This document shows, one piece after another, positions 6,993-15,430 of a stretch of 35,735 nt of DNA (within the stretch, counting starts at the first letter, position 1; each line of letters opens with the position of its first letter). The DNA is from a virus: positions 1-35,735 of IMG/VR virus record IMGVR_UViG_3300009684_000007. One strand, 5' to 3'. Under the pieces are notes generated by a model. It did no database searches and was not told the DNA's origin. It worked only from the letters and a program-made list of their open reading frames with translations. The position numbers and the translations under genes are program-made.

Positions 6993-8632
6993 AGGACTCC
7001 CGCGCCGAAAAGCTCCTCCAAATGGCTGGGAAACTGACCGCCGAGCGTGCCCCCTGGGACGCTCTTTGGCAGGAACTCGCCGACGTGGTGCACCCCCGGC
7101 GCGGCCTCATCAATACGATCAGCAACACGCCGGACCGCAGCAAGCTCGCCGAGCTCTTCGACGGAACGGCCATGCGTTCCAACCAAACGCTCGCCAATGG
7201 CCAGAGCGCCCGCGTGACGCCCATGGGTGCGCGTTGGTTTGTCCTCCGCCCACCGGCCACCCTTGCCGAGAAACCCGCCGCGGTCGCCTGGTATCATCGA
7301 TGCTCCGAAATCCTCGCCGGCCAGTTTGCCTCCTCGAATTTTTACGGCATCGCCCAGCAGCACTACCTGGACCGGGGAGCCTTCGGCATCGCCGCCACGG
7401 AAGTGACCAGCGGAAAAGGCGGGCAGGGTCTCCACTTCCGTTCCTTCCCAGTCGGCACCTACTCCGTCGCCGAAAACTCCCTGGGGGAAATCGACACGAT
7501 CGTCCGGGAATACTCATGGACCCCGCGCCAGATCATCGAGGCCTTCCCCGATGGCGTGCCTGAGGCCGTCACCAAACGCGCCGCCGATCCGGACACCGCC
7601 AACACCAAGGAGAAGCTCGTCCACTTCGTCATGCCCCGTCAGGACCGGGATCCGCGCAAGGACGACAGCAAAAACAAACCGATCGCCTCCTTTCACATTC
7701 TCCGGAATGAATCTGTGATCCTTCACGAATCCGGCTTCGATGAGATGCCGGTTCCTGTCTCCCGCTGGGCGCAGTGGGGAGAATCTCCCTATGGCTGGGC
7801 TCCGAGCTACGCCGCCCTCCCGGAAGCGACCCAGGCCAACGTCCTCGAGCAGATGATGGACGTGGCCACCGAGACCGCCCTCTTCCCGCGCATCCTCTAC
7901 GGGTCCAACATGAAGGGAGACATCGACTTCCGGGCGATGGGCCTCACCTGCTACGATAGCACCATGGGCGACCCGCCAAGGGAGTGGATGACCCAAGGCC
8001 GGATCGACCTCGCAGAAGCCCGCGCCGAGCGAAAGCGGAAGGCCATCGAGGATTCCTACTTTGTGCCACTCTTCAACGCGGTTTCCCAACTTCGCTCCGA
8101 CGCCACGGCCGAGCAAGTCCGCGCCATCCTTGGCGAAAGTAGGGAACTCTTCCACCCGATCTTTTCCCAGCTATGCCGGGAATTTCTCATTCCCATCCTC
8201 CGCCGCTCCTTCGCCCTCCTCCTCCGCCAGGGAGCTTTTCCACCCCCGCCGCCAGACGTAGTGCAGCGGGACGACCTCGGAAACTACATCGCGGATCCTG
8301 GTGTCGAATTTGTGTCCGCCATGGCCCTCGCCCTCGAGCAGAGCCACCTGGCCAACCTCAACGACATCCTCCAGACCGTCATGCCAATGGCGGCCAGTGA
8401 TCCGTCCATCCTCGATCCATTCGATTGGGACCAAATCATTCCCTACCTCATGCGGACCAAGGGACAGCCCGAAAGTTTCATCCGTCCACCGGAAGCGATT
8501 AACTCCATCCGCGAAGGCCGCGCCCAAGCGCAGCAGGCCCAGCAGGCACAGGCCGCTGCCGCCACCGTGAAAGACCTTGGCGGCATCGACGCCGTCCAGA
8601 ACGCAGCGGGTGCCCTTCCCGCTCAAAACTAA
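6989..8632 (+). CDS. Portal protein (head-to-tail connector)
   Basis: The 547-residue product matches the head-to-tail connecting protein family of T7-like and BPP-1-like podoviruses (PF12236). The N-terminal 'WQELADVVHPRRG', the 'GTAMRSNQTLANGQSARVTPMG' region (split over about 50-75), 'RPPATLAEKPAAVAWY', and the segment near residues 210-290 with 'PVSRWAQWGESPYGW' are typical. The C-terminal part is a Gln/Ala-rich helix (about 510-530) like the crown or barrel region of portals. Twelve copies would form the vertex through which the terminase packages DNA. Neighbours on both sides fit. The start overlaps the preceding stop (ATGA). Confidence 0.92.
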   Translation: MKDSRAEKLLQMAGKLTAERAPWDALWQELADVVHPRRGLINTISNTPDRSKLAELFDGTAMRSNQTLANGQSARVTPMGARWFVLRPPATLAEKPAAVAWYHRCSEILAGQFASSNFYGIAQQHYLDRGAFGIAATEVTSGKGGQGLHFRSFPVGTYSVAENSLGEIDTIVREYSWTPRQIIEAFPDGVPEAVTKRAADPDTANTKEKLVHFVMPRQDRDPRKDDSKNKPIASFHILRNESVILHESGFDEMPVPVSRWAQWGESPYGWAPSYAALPEATQANVLEQMMDVATETALFPRILYGSNMKGDIDFRAMGLTCYDSTMGDPPREWMTQGRIDLAEARAERKRKAIEDSYFVPLFNAVSQLRSDATAEQVRAILGESRELFHPIFSQLCREFLIPILRRSFALLLRQGAFPPPPPDVVQRDDLGNYIADPGVEFVSAMALALEQSHLANLNDILQTVMPMAASDPSILDPFDWDQIIPYLMRTKGQPESFIRPPEAINSIREGRAQAQQAQQAQAAAATVKDLGGIDAVQNAAGALPAQN

Positions 8633-8641
8633 CCCCTGACC

Positions 8642-8953
8642 ATGCCAACCAATGCCGAGAAAGAAAATCACGCGCGTAGTGTCGCCGCCACCGAGCAACG
8701 AACTCGAATCCTCGCCGACGTTCGTGCCACCTATTCCAGCGACCACGGAAAACGCACCCTCGACGTCCTTCGCCTCCGCTGCGGATACGATCGTCCCGCC
8801 TTCCTACCGACCGCCGGCAGCCCCCTCGATCCCCTCGCCGCCGCCTTCCGAGACGGACGACGGTCCATCTATCAGGAAATCCTCGACGACCTCGCCACCG
8901 CCGAAGACAAGCCCATCAAGCTCCCCGTCGCCATCCGCCCCACCGACCCCTGA
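8642..8953 (+). CDS. Bbp19-like phage protein
   Basis: Residues of about 39-86 ('DVLRLRCGYDRPAF...DPLAAAFRDGRRSIYQEILDDL', given here in pieces) match the Bbp19-like domain found just after portal genes in BPP-1-like podoviruses. The molecular role of that domain is not established. It starts 9 nt after the portal stop without a Shine-Dalgarno sequence. The frame ends at CCC-TGA (8948-8953). Reading on with a +1 shift adds 56 residues of codon-like sequence up to 9122 (see the next entry), so the 103-residue form may be only one of two products. Confidence 0.75.
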   Translation: MPTNAEKENHARSVAATEQRTRILADVRATYSSDHGKRTLDVLRLRCGYDRPAFLPTAGSPLDPLAAAFRDGRRSIYQEILDDLATAEDKPIKLPVAIRPTDP

Positions 8954-9122
8954 CCCGGTCAACGGCACCGCCTCCCTCGAGTATTGCACCTGGGCCGCGC
9001 GGAACCTGACCGACGAGAAATTCCTGGAACTCTACCAACACCGCGCCGAGCGGATGATCGGGGAGTTTTCGGATCTCTCAGACAGCGCCAGCGCCGTCGA
9101 ATGCCTCAAGGCCCTTCTCTAA
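8952..9122 (+). other. Orphan coding segment, probable +1 frameshift extension of the Bbp19-like gene
   Basis: This 56-codon stretch has the strong G/C third-base preference of its neighbours and a protein-like composition (EYCTWAARNLTDEKFLELY, RAERMIGEF). It has no ATG, GTG or TTG start before ATG 9054. The same frame is open upstream to ATG 8652, but that part is a Pro/Ser/Thr-rich shadow of the Bbp19-like gene. Entry by +1 slippage at CCC-TGA (8948-8953) would give a 159-residue fused product ending at TAA 9120-9122, 11 nt before the scaffold gene. A CTG start at 9006 or a sequencing error are the alternatives. Confidence 0.5.
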
Positions 9123-9133
9123 CCCCCTGAACC

Positions 9134-10033
9134 ATGTCAGACACCGCCACCATCGACGCCATCGATACCACCGCCACGGTGGACACCAGCACTCCGCAGA
9201 CCCCGGCCACGCCCGCCGCCGTGGTCGATACCACCCAGACCCCGCAGGCCACCGCCCCCGTCTATTTCAACGCCGACGGATCGCTTGGGAAAGACTGGCA
9301 CCTCGGACTCGGAGACGAGTTTGCACCGTACGCTTCGCAGCTCGCCACGTTCAAGGACGTGAAGGGCCTCGCCAAGTCCTACGTTCACCTCCGCGCCAGC
9401 GGTCCCGCCTATCCCACCGACGCCAGCACCCCGGAGGAAGTTTCCCGCTTCCGCCAGCTCGCCCAGGTCCCGGAGTCGCCGGACGGCTACGGACTCACCC
9501 CACCGGAAAACCTTCCCGAAGGAGTCGTCTGGGATGATGCCATGTCGAAAAGCTTCGCCGAGCTCGCCCACAAGCACCATGTCCCGGCCGGAGCCGTGAA
9601 AGCCATCGCCGACCTGCAAGTCCAGATCGAAACCGATCGCGCCCAGAAGCTGCAGGACACGATGAAGAACATCCGGCAGGAAGCGGAAAACGCACTGGTC
9701 GCCGAATGGCGCGGGAACTTCGAGCAGAACAAGAGCGTCGTCCGCCACCTCGCCGGACGCCTAGCGGAAAGCGCCGGCATCCCCGCCGACGATCCGATCT
9801 TCGCGGAAATCGTCAACGTGCCGGCCTTTGCCAAGATCATGCTCCAGGTCTCTAAGCTCACCGCCGAGGATGCCGTCCGCGTACCCGGCGGATTCGGCGA
9901 CCTCCGGAGCCCACAGCAACGCGCCAATGAAATCATGAACGGTGGCGATAAGGAATGGGGATCGAAGTATCAGGACGGCGACAAGCAGGCCATGGCCCTC
10001 GTTTCCGATCTACTCAAGCAAGCCGCAGGCTAA
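9134..10033 (+). CDS. Scaffolding (capsid assembly) protein
   Basis: The protein likely directs procapsid assembly and is lost before DNA packaging. Residues 1-50 are Thr/Ala/Pro-rich and disordered. Residues of about 55-135 hold the recurring phage scaffold pattern 'LATFKDVKGLAKSYVHL' and 'VPESPDGYGLTPPENLPEG'. About 150-200 is a long helix with a Gln/Glu/Lys-rich coiled-coil character ('LQVQIETDRAQKLQDTMKN'). The C-terminus 'PQQRANEIMNG...SKYQDGDKQAMALVSDLLKQA' is also typical of this group. Position directly before the capsid gene fits. No protease motif is seen. Intrinsic terminators follow the stop. Confidence 0.85.
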   Translation: MSDTATIDAIDTTATVDTSTPQTPATPAAVVDTTQTPQATAPVYFNADGSLGKDWHLGLGDEFAPYASQLATFKDVKGLAKSYVHLRASGPAYPTDASTPEEVSRFRQLAQVPESPDGYGLTPPENLPEGVVWDDAMSKSFAELAHKHHVPAGAVKAIADLQVQIETDRAQKLQDTMKNIRQEAENALVAEWRGNFEQNKSVVRHLAGRLAESAGIPADDPIFAEIVNVPAFAKIMLQVSKLTAEDAVRVPGGFGDLRSPQQRANEIMNGGDKEWGSKYQDGDKQAMALVSDLLKQAAG

Positions 10034-10035
10034 CC

Positions 10036-10060
10036 TTTCCGGCAACGGCATTGCCGGAAA
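10036..10060 (+). terminator. Hairpin downstream of the scaffold gene
   Basis: A perfect 10-bp stem, TTTCCGGCAA / TTGCCGGAAA, encloses a 5-nt CGGCA loop immediately after the scaffold stop codon. It is followed by AAGGGGG rather than a T-run, so on this strand it may be an RNA stability or attenuation hairpin rather than a terminator by itself. It stands 7 nt before a stronger terminator. Confidence 0.5.
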
Positions 10061-10067
10061 AAGGGGG

Positions 10068-10100
10068 ACCCCTGGAACACTCGATGTTCCAGGGGTTTTC
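10068..10100 (+). terminator. Intrinsic terminator before the capsid gene
   Basis: A 12-bp stem, ACCCCTGGAACA (10068-10079) pairing with TGTTCCAGGGGT (10085-10096), has a 5-nt loop and is followed by TTTTCT. This is a standard Rho-independent terminator on the rightward strand. It would stop transcription entering from the terminase-scaffold genes and so isolates the capsid unit downstream. Confidence 0.85.
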
Positions 10101-10106
10101 TATTTC

Positions 10107-10119
10107 GCCACCTGTTCAA
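10107..10119 (+). promoter_or_regulatory. GCCACCTGTTCAA element, copy B
   Basis: This exact copy lies 7 nt after the terminator that closes the scaffold transcript and 178 nt before the capsid start. Because that terminator should block read-through, a promoter for the capsid gene is needed in 10101-10297, and this element is the best candidate for part of it. Unlike the other copies it is far from the start codon, so a long leader would result. Confidence 0.5.
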
Positions 10120-10297
10120 TGGATGATTTTTGCGGATTCCCGGAAAGTGGCAGCGCAGTCGAATAACGGTCAATCCCTCACCGGACCCGTTGACACGACC
10201 CGCCGCCACCGGGGCGCTTCCCGCAGGCCACGACCCTCATCCGAGGACAATCAGACGCCGGACTCTCACCAACTCCGAACTCTTATTTCCTCTCGCC
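10120..10297. other. Capsid gene leader region
   Basis: These 178 bases between the GCCACCTGTTCAA element and the capsid ATG contain no convincing gene. The capsid frame is open upstream to 10130, but that extension is Pro/Arg/Thr-rich with no capsid-like features. A TTGACA lies at 10189-10194 (gTTGACAcg), but no good -10 sequence follows at the normal spacing. The stretch may be a 5' leader. No Shine-Dalgarno sequence precedes the ATG. Confidence 0.4.
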
Positions 10298-11248
10298 ATG
10301 AGCGCAGACCTCATCATTCCAAATCACTTCACGACCCAGTTCGACACGAACTGGCGCAATCTCGTTGGCCAAACCAACGAACGCCTCAAAGCCAAGGTCC
10401 AGGTTGAAACCGGTTGCACCGGCGAAGCCAAGACCTACAACCAAGTCGGAGACATCGCCTCCGAAGACGTCACCGGTGACCGCTACAAGAAAGTCGTTCT
10501 CCTCGACCTTCCCACCGCGAAACGCTGGGTCCGCCCACGCCAGCTCCAAGCTGTCACTGGCGAAAGCCGGTGGGACGAAAAGGGACTCCTCCCCACCATC
10601 GCGCCGCGCGGGAAGCACACGCTCGCCCACGCCCGTGCCTATGGTAAGGACGTGGATGACCGCATCATCGCCGCCCTTGGTGGCACCGCTTATTCCGGCA
10701 CGGAAGGCACCGATGCAAACGCCCTACCCTCCACCCAGAAAGTGGCGCGTGACTGGGTGCTCTCCGGTTCCGCCACCGACTCCGGACTCACGGTCGCCAA
10801 GGTCATCCAGTCCCTCCAGATCCTCGGCAACAACGAGGCCTGGAACGAGGACCAAATGCGGGCAGGAAACATGCTTCAGGGTGTCATGACTTCCAAGCTG
10901 GAAGCCGCGCTCCGCCACGAAGCCTCCTCCACCACGGGTTCCCGTTTGTTCAGCACTGACTTCATGCCGCCCACGCTCGATGAGCAAGGCCGCATCAAGC
11001 AGTTCATGGGCATCAACTGGACGATCTCCAATCGTACGGCGCTCCTCAACAGCTCCACGGTGCACTTCGCCTACGTGTGGGTGCAGGACACCATCCAGTT
11101 CAGCGTGTGGGAAGACCTCACGACCACCATCGATCGTCGTCCGGACCTCTCCAACGCCATCCAGTTCATGAGCCAATACTCCTTCGGAGCGGTTCGCCTG
11201 GAGGAAGAAAAGGTCGTCCAGATCGCAGGAGTTGTCCCAACCACCTGA
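10298..11248 (+). CDS. Major capsid protein
   Basis: The 316-residue product looks like the HK97-fold capsid proteins of podoviruses: an N-terminal helix and E-loop-like region ('FTTQFDTNWRNLVGQTNERLKAK' in parts, residues about 10-32), a central segment with 'DDRIIAALGGTAYSG' near 120, a domain with 'LNNEAWNEDQ'-like helices around 170-200, and a C-terminal beta region with 'RTALLNSSTVHFAYVWVQD' near 245-265 and 'YSFGAVRLEEEKVVQI' at the end. I chose ATG 10298 ('MSADLIIPNHF') because the upstream extension is not protein-like. It is flanked by scaffold and decoration genes and by terminators on both sides of the two-gene unit, consistent with strong separate expression. Confidence 0.88.
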   Translation: MSADLIIPNHFTTQFDTNWRNLVGQTNERLKAKVQVETGCTGEAKTYNQVGDIASEDVTGDRYKKVVLLDLPTAKRWVRPRQLQAVTGESRWDEKGLLPTIAPRGKHTLAHARAYGKDVDDRIIAALGGTAYSGTEGTDANALPSTQKVARDWVLSGSATDSGLTVAKVIQSLQILGNNEAWNEDQMRAGNMLQGVMTSKLEAALRHEASSTTGSRLFSTDFMPPTLDEQGRIKQFMGINWTISNRTALLNSSTVHFAYVWVQDTIQFSVWEDLTTTIDRRPDLSNAIQFMSQYSFGAVRLEEEKVVQIAGVVPTT

Positions 11249-11284
11249 TCCACCCCCACCACCAACTCCTAGAAAATTACCACC

Positions 11285-11755
11285 ATGGCTGACTTCAATT
11301 CCACCATCATCAACAAGGCCCTCGCGGTCGACTCTGGCCGGCAAGGTGCCGGTATTGTCGACGGAGACGACGTGACCGGCGTGGTCCTCCTGGCCACCAT
11401 CCGCTACACGCTGACCGGCAGTGAAGCCGCGAGCGATACCATCCAGCTCGTCGACCTCCCGCTCGGCGCAGTGGTTGTTCCACAGAACAGCTACTGCACG
11501 TGCGCCGACCCCGGAACGACCCTCACGCTCAACGTGGGGGATGCGTCCAGCGCCACACGCTACGCATCCGGGATCGTCATGAGCGCGGGCGGACAGGTTG
11601 GCTTTGCCAGCGGAACCCTCCCCGCCGCCGTGGCGACCCCTTACCGGATCGCCACCACTGCGAATCAGCGCCTTGTCTGCACCGTGGCTTCGGCCGCGAC
11701 GCTGACTGCCGCCGTGGTCGTCGTGTTCACCATCGCCTACCGCGTCAAAGGCTGA
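11285..11755 (+). CDS. Probable capsid decoration (cement) protein
   Basis: This 156-residue, beta-rich protein has almost no long helices. Its pattern 'TIQLVDLPLGAVVVPQNS', 'LTLNVGDASSATRYASG' and 'GGQVGFASG' is of the kind seen in proteins encoded just after major capsid genes. In the BPP-1 phage the gene at this position encodes the cement protein (Bbp16), which stabilises the shell at its surface. The assignment rests on position plus the strand-rich sequence, not on a firm family match. It is followed directly by a strong terminator, so capsid and decoration genes form their own transcription unit. Confidence 0.65.
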   Translation: MADFNSTIINKALAVDSGRQGAGIVDGDDVTGVVLLATIRYTLTGSEAASDTIQLVDLPLGAVVVPQNSYCTCADPGTTLTLNVGDASSATRYASGIVMSAGGQVGFASGTLPAAVATPYRIATTANQRLVCTVASAATLTAAVVVVFTIAYRVKG

Positions 11756-11791
11756 CCCCGTTTCTGTGTTGTAGTGTAACTGTATGGGTTG

Positions 11792-11841
11792 CCGCCCGCG
11801 CCCAGGTCCTTCGGGACCGAAAGCGCGGGCGGTTTTCTTTT
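11792..11841 (+). terminator. Intrinsic terminator with nested TTCG hairpin
   Basis: The outer stem CCGCCCGCGC (11792-11801) pairs with GCGCGGGCGG (11823-11832). Inside it is a second stem, GGTCC-TTCG-GGACC (11805-11818), capped by the very stable C(TTCG)G tetraloop. TTTTCTTTT follows. This is a strong Rho-independent terminator closing the capsid-decoration unit 11 nt before the tail tube A gene. Confidence 0.9.
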
Positions 11842-11852
11842 CTCCCTGACTC

Positions 11853-12488
11853 ATGGCTCTCCCCATCGTCACCACCGCCACCGACATCGCTAACCTGGCA
11901 CTCTCCGAACTCGGAGCCCGCCAGCTCACCGACATCGAGACGGACACCACCGAGGAGGCCAAGGCCTGCCGCCAGCACTTCACGCGCGTCCGGGATGGAT
12001 TGCTCCGGGAACACCAGTGGAACTTCGCCCTCACCCGCGCCGAGCTCTCCGCCACCACCGACCCGCCCACCGAATGGGGCACCGCCTGGACGCTTCCCGC
12101 AAACTGCGTCCGCTTCATCCGGATCGTGACCGAGGACCCGGTCAATCCCGTCCGGGACTTCGCCCTCGAAGGCCGTCTCCTCCTCGTCAATGGCGTGGAT
12201 AAGGTCACCGAGAAGATCAACATCGTCTACATCTCCAATGCGGTCGCCATCAGCGCATGGGATTCTCTCTTCATCGACGCCATGGTCTTCGCCCTCGCCG
12301 CGAAGATCGCCAACCGCGTGGCCCAGAATCCCGCCATGGCCACCGACATGGTTTCCAAATTCAAGAGCCTCGCCCTCCCGGCCGCCACCAATGCCGACGC
12401 TCGGGAAGTCGCCTCCGGGGAAAACTCGGGGGTGCATTGGCTCGTCTCTCAAAGCCAGCTCGTCAACGCCCGCCGCGCCACCCGCTGA
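11853..12488 (+). CDS. Tail tubular protein A (T7 gp11-like adaptor)
   Basis: The N-terminus 'TATDIANLALSELGARQL' followed by 'CRQHFTRVRDGLLREHQWNFALTRAEL' (in parts, residues about 8-65) and 'WGTAWTLPANCVRFIRI' near 72-90 is the signature of the T7 gp11-like tail tube protein family. In T7 it forms a twelve-subunit ring between the portal and the nozzle. Length 211 aa is usual. It begins only 11 nt after the strong terminator, so it depends on read-through, antitermination or a promoter inside the terminator region. No candidate promoter is evident. Confidence 0.9.
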   Translation: MALPIVTTATDIANLALSELGARQLTDIETDTTEEAKACRQHFTRVRDGLLREHQWNFALTRAELSATTDPPTEWGTAWTLPANCVRFIRIVTEDPVNPVRDFALEGRLLLVNGVDKVTEKINIVYISNAVAISAWDSLFIDAMVFALAAKIANRVAQNPAMATDMVSKFKSLALPAATNADAREVASGENSGVHWLVSQSQLVNARRATR

Positions 12489-12491
12489 CCC

Positions 12492-14981
12492 ATGCCAGGA
12501 CCCTCCCACCAGTCCTTTCTCTCGTTCAATGCTGGAGAGCTTTCTCCCTATCTGAACTACCGCACGGACTTTGCCAAACACGCCAGCGGAGTCTCCATCA
12601 TGGAAAACTTCCTGCCGATGCCCTTCGGCGGATTCCGCAAGCGCCCCGGCACGCTTTATCTCGCCACCCTTTCCGGCGCCTGCCGCATCCAGACCTTCTA
12701 TGTCTCAGGAGGGACCGCCTACACACCCGCTGCCGCCGTCAGCTCCTCCGGCCAGATCGCCGACGAATCCGAGGGGACGTCCTACATCCTCGCCTTCTCG
12801 ACTACCCAGATCAAAATCTATCAGACCGACGGCACCCTCAAGCAGACCCTTTCCCTCGCCACGGCCGATCCCTTCCGGCTCCAGATGGCCCAGGTGAACA
12901 ACGTCATGTTCATCGTCGGCCCGGACATCGTTCCGCAGTCGCTGACCTTCACCCTCTCCACCGTCACCTTCGCCCTGGACGAGACTCCCTTCAGCTACCC
13001 GCCACTCCTCGACGAAAACAGCACCGAGACCCTCACCATCGCCACCAGCTTCACCAACGTCCTCATCGGATCCACCTGGGTTACCGGCACCTCCTACAGC
13101 GTAGGCACCATCGTAAAGGTGGACGGCGTGGGCAGCTTCGAATGTATTACCGCCCACACCAGCTCCTCCGGTAACAAGCCGCCCGATACCTTCTGGAAAT
13201 CGGTGGAGGACAACAGCAGCACCATCGGTCAATCCGTTACCCTCACTGCCTCCTCCGCGCTCTTCAACGCCTCCCACGTCGGAGCCACGTTCAAAATCTC
13301 CAAGAAACGCCCAGCCGACCTTTTCGAAACCTCGATTGCCGCGACCGCCGCCAATAACGGCAAATGGTCAACTGCCATCCCCGTCCAAGGCGCTTGGGCC
13401 TTCAATACACTGGGAACTTGGGACGGCACATTCACCCTCCAAACGAGCACCGACCATGGCGTCTCCTGGACAGACTTGCGCCAATACGCAGGAGAGAAAA
13501 ACCGGAACATCGCCGACGAAGGCACGCAAGACGTCCGCGTCATGATGCGAGTAAAATGGAGCTTCGGAACCACCGGCACCTCTGCGCCAAAAGGAATCCT
13601 CTCCTCATCGGAACCCTACATTTCCGGCCTCGTCAAGATCACCGCTGTTTCCAGCAGCACCGTCGCCACCGCCACCACCGTCTCCCCGGTGGAATCCTGC
13701 ACCACAGAATTCTGGACCGAAGGAGCCTTCTCCGCCTACCAAGGCTTTCCCGCCGCCATCGGGATCCATGAGCGGCGCCTGGTCTATGGCGGCACCACCC
13801 TGAAGCCCTGCTCCATCTGGGCCTCTAAGACCGACGACCTTCTCAACTTCACGACCGGCACCGACGCGGATTCCTCCATCTTCGTCACGCTCGCCGGCAC
13901 CCGCATGGACCCCATCCGCTGGATTGCCAGCCAGCGCCGACTCTTCATCGGCACCGGCGGCGGAGAATGGGTCTTCGGATCGGAAACCACCGACTCACCC
14001 CTTTCCCCCTCCAACCTCCTCGCCCGGGAATACACCCGCTTCGGATCGACCACCCTCCCGGCCCTGGTCCACCACGATTCCATTTTCTTCGTGGAACGCC
14101 AAGGCCGCCGCCTCCGGGAAATGGCCTATCAACTCCAGAGCGAGAGCTACGACGCGGCCGATCTCTCCCGTCTCGCCGAGCACATCACCACCGGCGGCAT
14201 CACTCAACTTGCCTGGCAGCAAAACCGCGAGCCCTACCTCTGGGCCATCCGCGCCGACGGAACGCTCCTCTCGTTCAACTACGCGCGCGACGAACAGATC
14301 GCAGCCTGGTCACGCCATACCACCTACAACGGACTCTTCAAATCCCTGGCCGTCATTCGCAACCAAGCCAACGACGATTCGATCTTCTTCGTGGTAAAGC
14401 GGGGGACCTCCTACATCCTCGAAAAATTCGCCACCCGCCAGCAGGCCTACCAGGAAGGCGAAGGCGTCCTCCTCTCCTATCACGGAGTCGATTGCGGCAG
14501 CGTCGGAACTTTCTCCACTCTCGCCCTACCAGCCATCCACCGCGGCACCACCGTCACCATCACCCGAGGTCTCATCGCCGGCACTGCCACTTGCAATGGC
14601 AGCACCGGTCTCCTCACCACCACCACCGCCGCCGCTTCCCCCTACGACGTCTGCCACGCCGGCTACCCGATCACCGCCACCCTCACCACGCTTCCGCTCG
14701 ACGTCACCGCCGACACCGGCAGCACCCACTTCCGGCGGAAGCGGGCCAATGAGATCGTCCTTTCCGCCTACTCCTCAAACGGCGGAACCGTGACCTACAA
14801 CGGAGATTCTCAGCCGCTCGTCTATAACACGGCCAAGATCGCGGCTTGGGGCACTGGCATCCTCGAGACCACCCTCCCCGCCGGATTCGTGGACGACCTC
14901 ACCTTCACCCTCACCCACGCCGAGCCCTACCCCTTCCTCGTCCGCGCCATCATCCTCCGCTGGAGCCTCCACGAACCATGA
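12492..14981 (+). CDS. Tail tubular protein B (T7 gp12-like nozzle)
   Basis: The opening 'SFLSFNAGELSPYLNYRTDF' and 'FLPMPFGGFRKRPGTLY' (residues about 10-55) is the standard beginning of T7 gp12-like nozzle proteins, which form the tip of the short tail. The rest of the 829 residues is beta-rich, with recurrent segments such as 'LLNFTTGTDADSSIFVTLAG' and 'ERQGRRLREMAYQL' in the second half, also common to the family. The gene follows tail tube A after 3 nt, and its TGA overlaps the ATG of the next gene. The length is close to that of T7 gp12 (about 790 aa). Confidence 0.92.
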   Translation: MPGPSHQSFLSFNAGELSPYLNYRTDFAKHASGVSIMENFLPMPFGGFRKRPGTLYLATLSGACRIQTFYVSGGTAYTPAAAVSSSGQIADESEGTSYILAFSTTQIKIYQTDGTLKQTLSLATADPFRLQMAQVNNVMFIVGPDIVPQSLTFTLSTVTFALDETPFSYPPLLDENSTETLTIATSFTNVLIGSTWVTGTSYSVGTIVKVDGVGSFECITAHTSSSGNKPPDTFWKSVEDNSSTIGQSVTLTASSALFNASHVGATFKISKKRPADLFETSIAATAANNGKWSTAIPVQGAWAFNTLGTWDGTFTLQTSTDHGVSWTDLRQYAGEKNRNIADEGTQDVRVMMRVKWSFGTTGTSAPKGILSSSEPYISGLVKITAVSSSTVATATTVSPVESCTTEFWTEGAFSAYQGFPAAIGIHERRLVYGGTTLKPCSIWASKTDDLLNFTTGTDADSSIFVTLAGTRMDPIRWIASQRRLFIGTGGGEWVFGSETTDSPLSPSNLLAREYTRFGSTTLPALVHHDSIFFVERQGRRLREMAYQLQSESYDAADLSRLAEHITTGGITQLAWQQNREPYLWAIRADGTLLSFNYARDEQIAAWSRHTTYNGLFKSLAVIRNQANDDSIFFVVKRGTSYILEKFATRQQAYQEGEGVLLSYHGVDCGSVGTFSTLALPAIHRGTTVTITRGLIAGTATCNGSTGLLTTTTAAASPYDVCHAGYPITATLTTLPLDVTADTGSTHFRRKRANEIVLSAYSSNGGTVTYNGDSQPLVYNTAKIAAWGTGILETTLPAGFVDDLTFTLTHAEPYPFLVRAIILRWSLHEP

Positions 14982-15430
14982 ACTCCCTGCTTTCCATCAC
15001 CGAGGGACCGTCCATCGACCAGCTAGAGGCCGCCCTCTTCGCCAGCGGAGAGGAGCGCATCAACTTCCCCATCGTCCACCGCTTCACCCCTGGGCTCTAC
15101 ATCCGGGAAATCACCATGCCCGCCGGTGCTCTCCTCACCAGCATGGAACACCTCACCGAGCATCCCTTCATCATTTCCAAGGGAGCCGTCGAAGTGATCG
15201 ACACTCACGGCAACGCCGTCCTCCTCACCGCGCCACATACCGGCATCACCCTCCCCGGCACCCGCCGCGCCCTCCATTGCCTGGAAGAAACCATCTGGAC
15301 CACCTTCCACGTCACCGAGGAAACCGACGTGGAAAAGATCATCGAGTCCATCACCCGCCATCACAACCCACTCGCGCCCGGCATCCCTCAGGGTTGGCGC
15401 TTGTCCATCCCTGAAAATCTACCCCTATGA
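14978..15430 (+). CDS. Cupin-like protein in the tail module (150 aa)
   Basis: Residues of about 40-115 fit a small cupin beta-barrel: 'GLYIREITMPAGALLTSMEH', 'FIISKGAVEVIDTHGN', 'GITLPGTRRALHCLEET'. His60 and His64 (in 'MEHLTEHPF') could supply metal ligands, but the second cupin motif is poorly conserved, so catalysis is not implied. Similar cupin-like proteins occur beside tail and internal virion genes in other podoviruses, with no established role. The start overlaps the nozzle stop and its TGA overlaps the next ATG, so expression is coupled. Confidence 0.65.
   Translation: MNSLLSITEGPSIDQLEAALFASGEERINFPIVHRFTPGLYIREITMPAGALLTSMEHLTEHPFIISKGAVEVIDTHGNAVLLTAPHTGITLPGTRRALHCLEETIWTTFHVTEETDVEKIIESITRHHNPLAPGIPQGWRLSIPENLPL

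Noticed and set aside
8652-8951. Independent gene overlapping the whole Bbp19-like gene in another frame
   Set aside because: The upstream part is a Pro/Ser/Thr-rich shadow translation; only the stretch from 8952 has coding-like codon use.
12257-13174. Rightward 305-codon ORF overlapping tail tube A and B genes
   Set aside because: The Arg/His/Pro-rich composition is typical of shadow frames in GC-rich DNA, and both overlapped genes are confidently identified.
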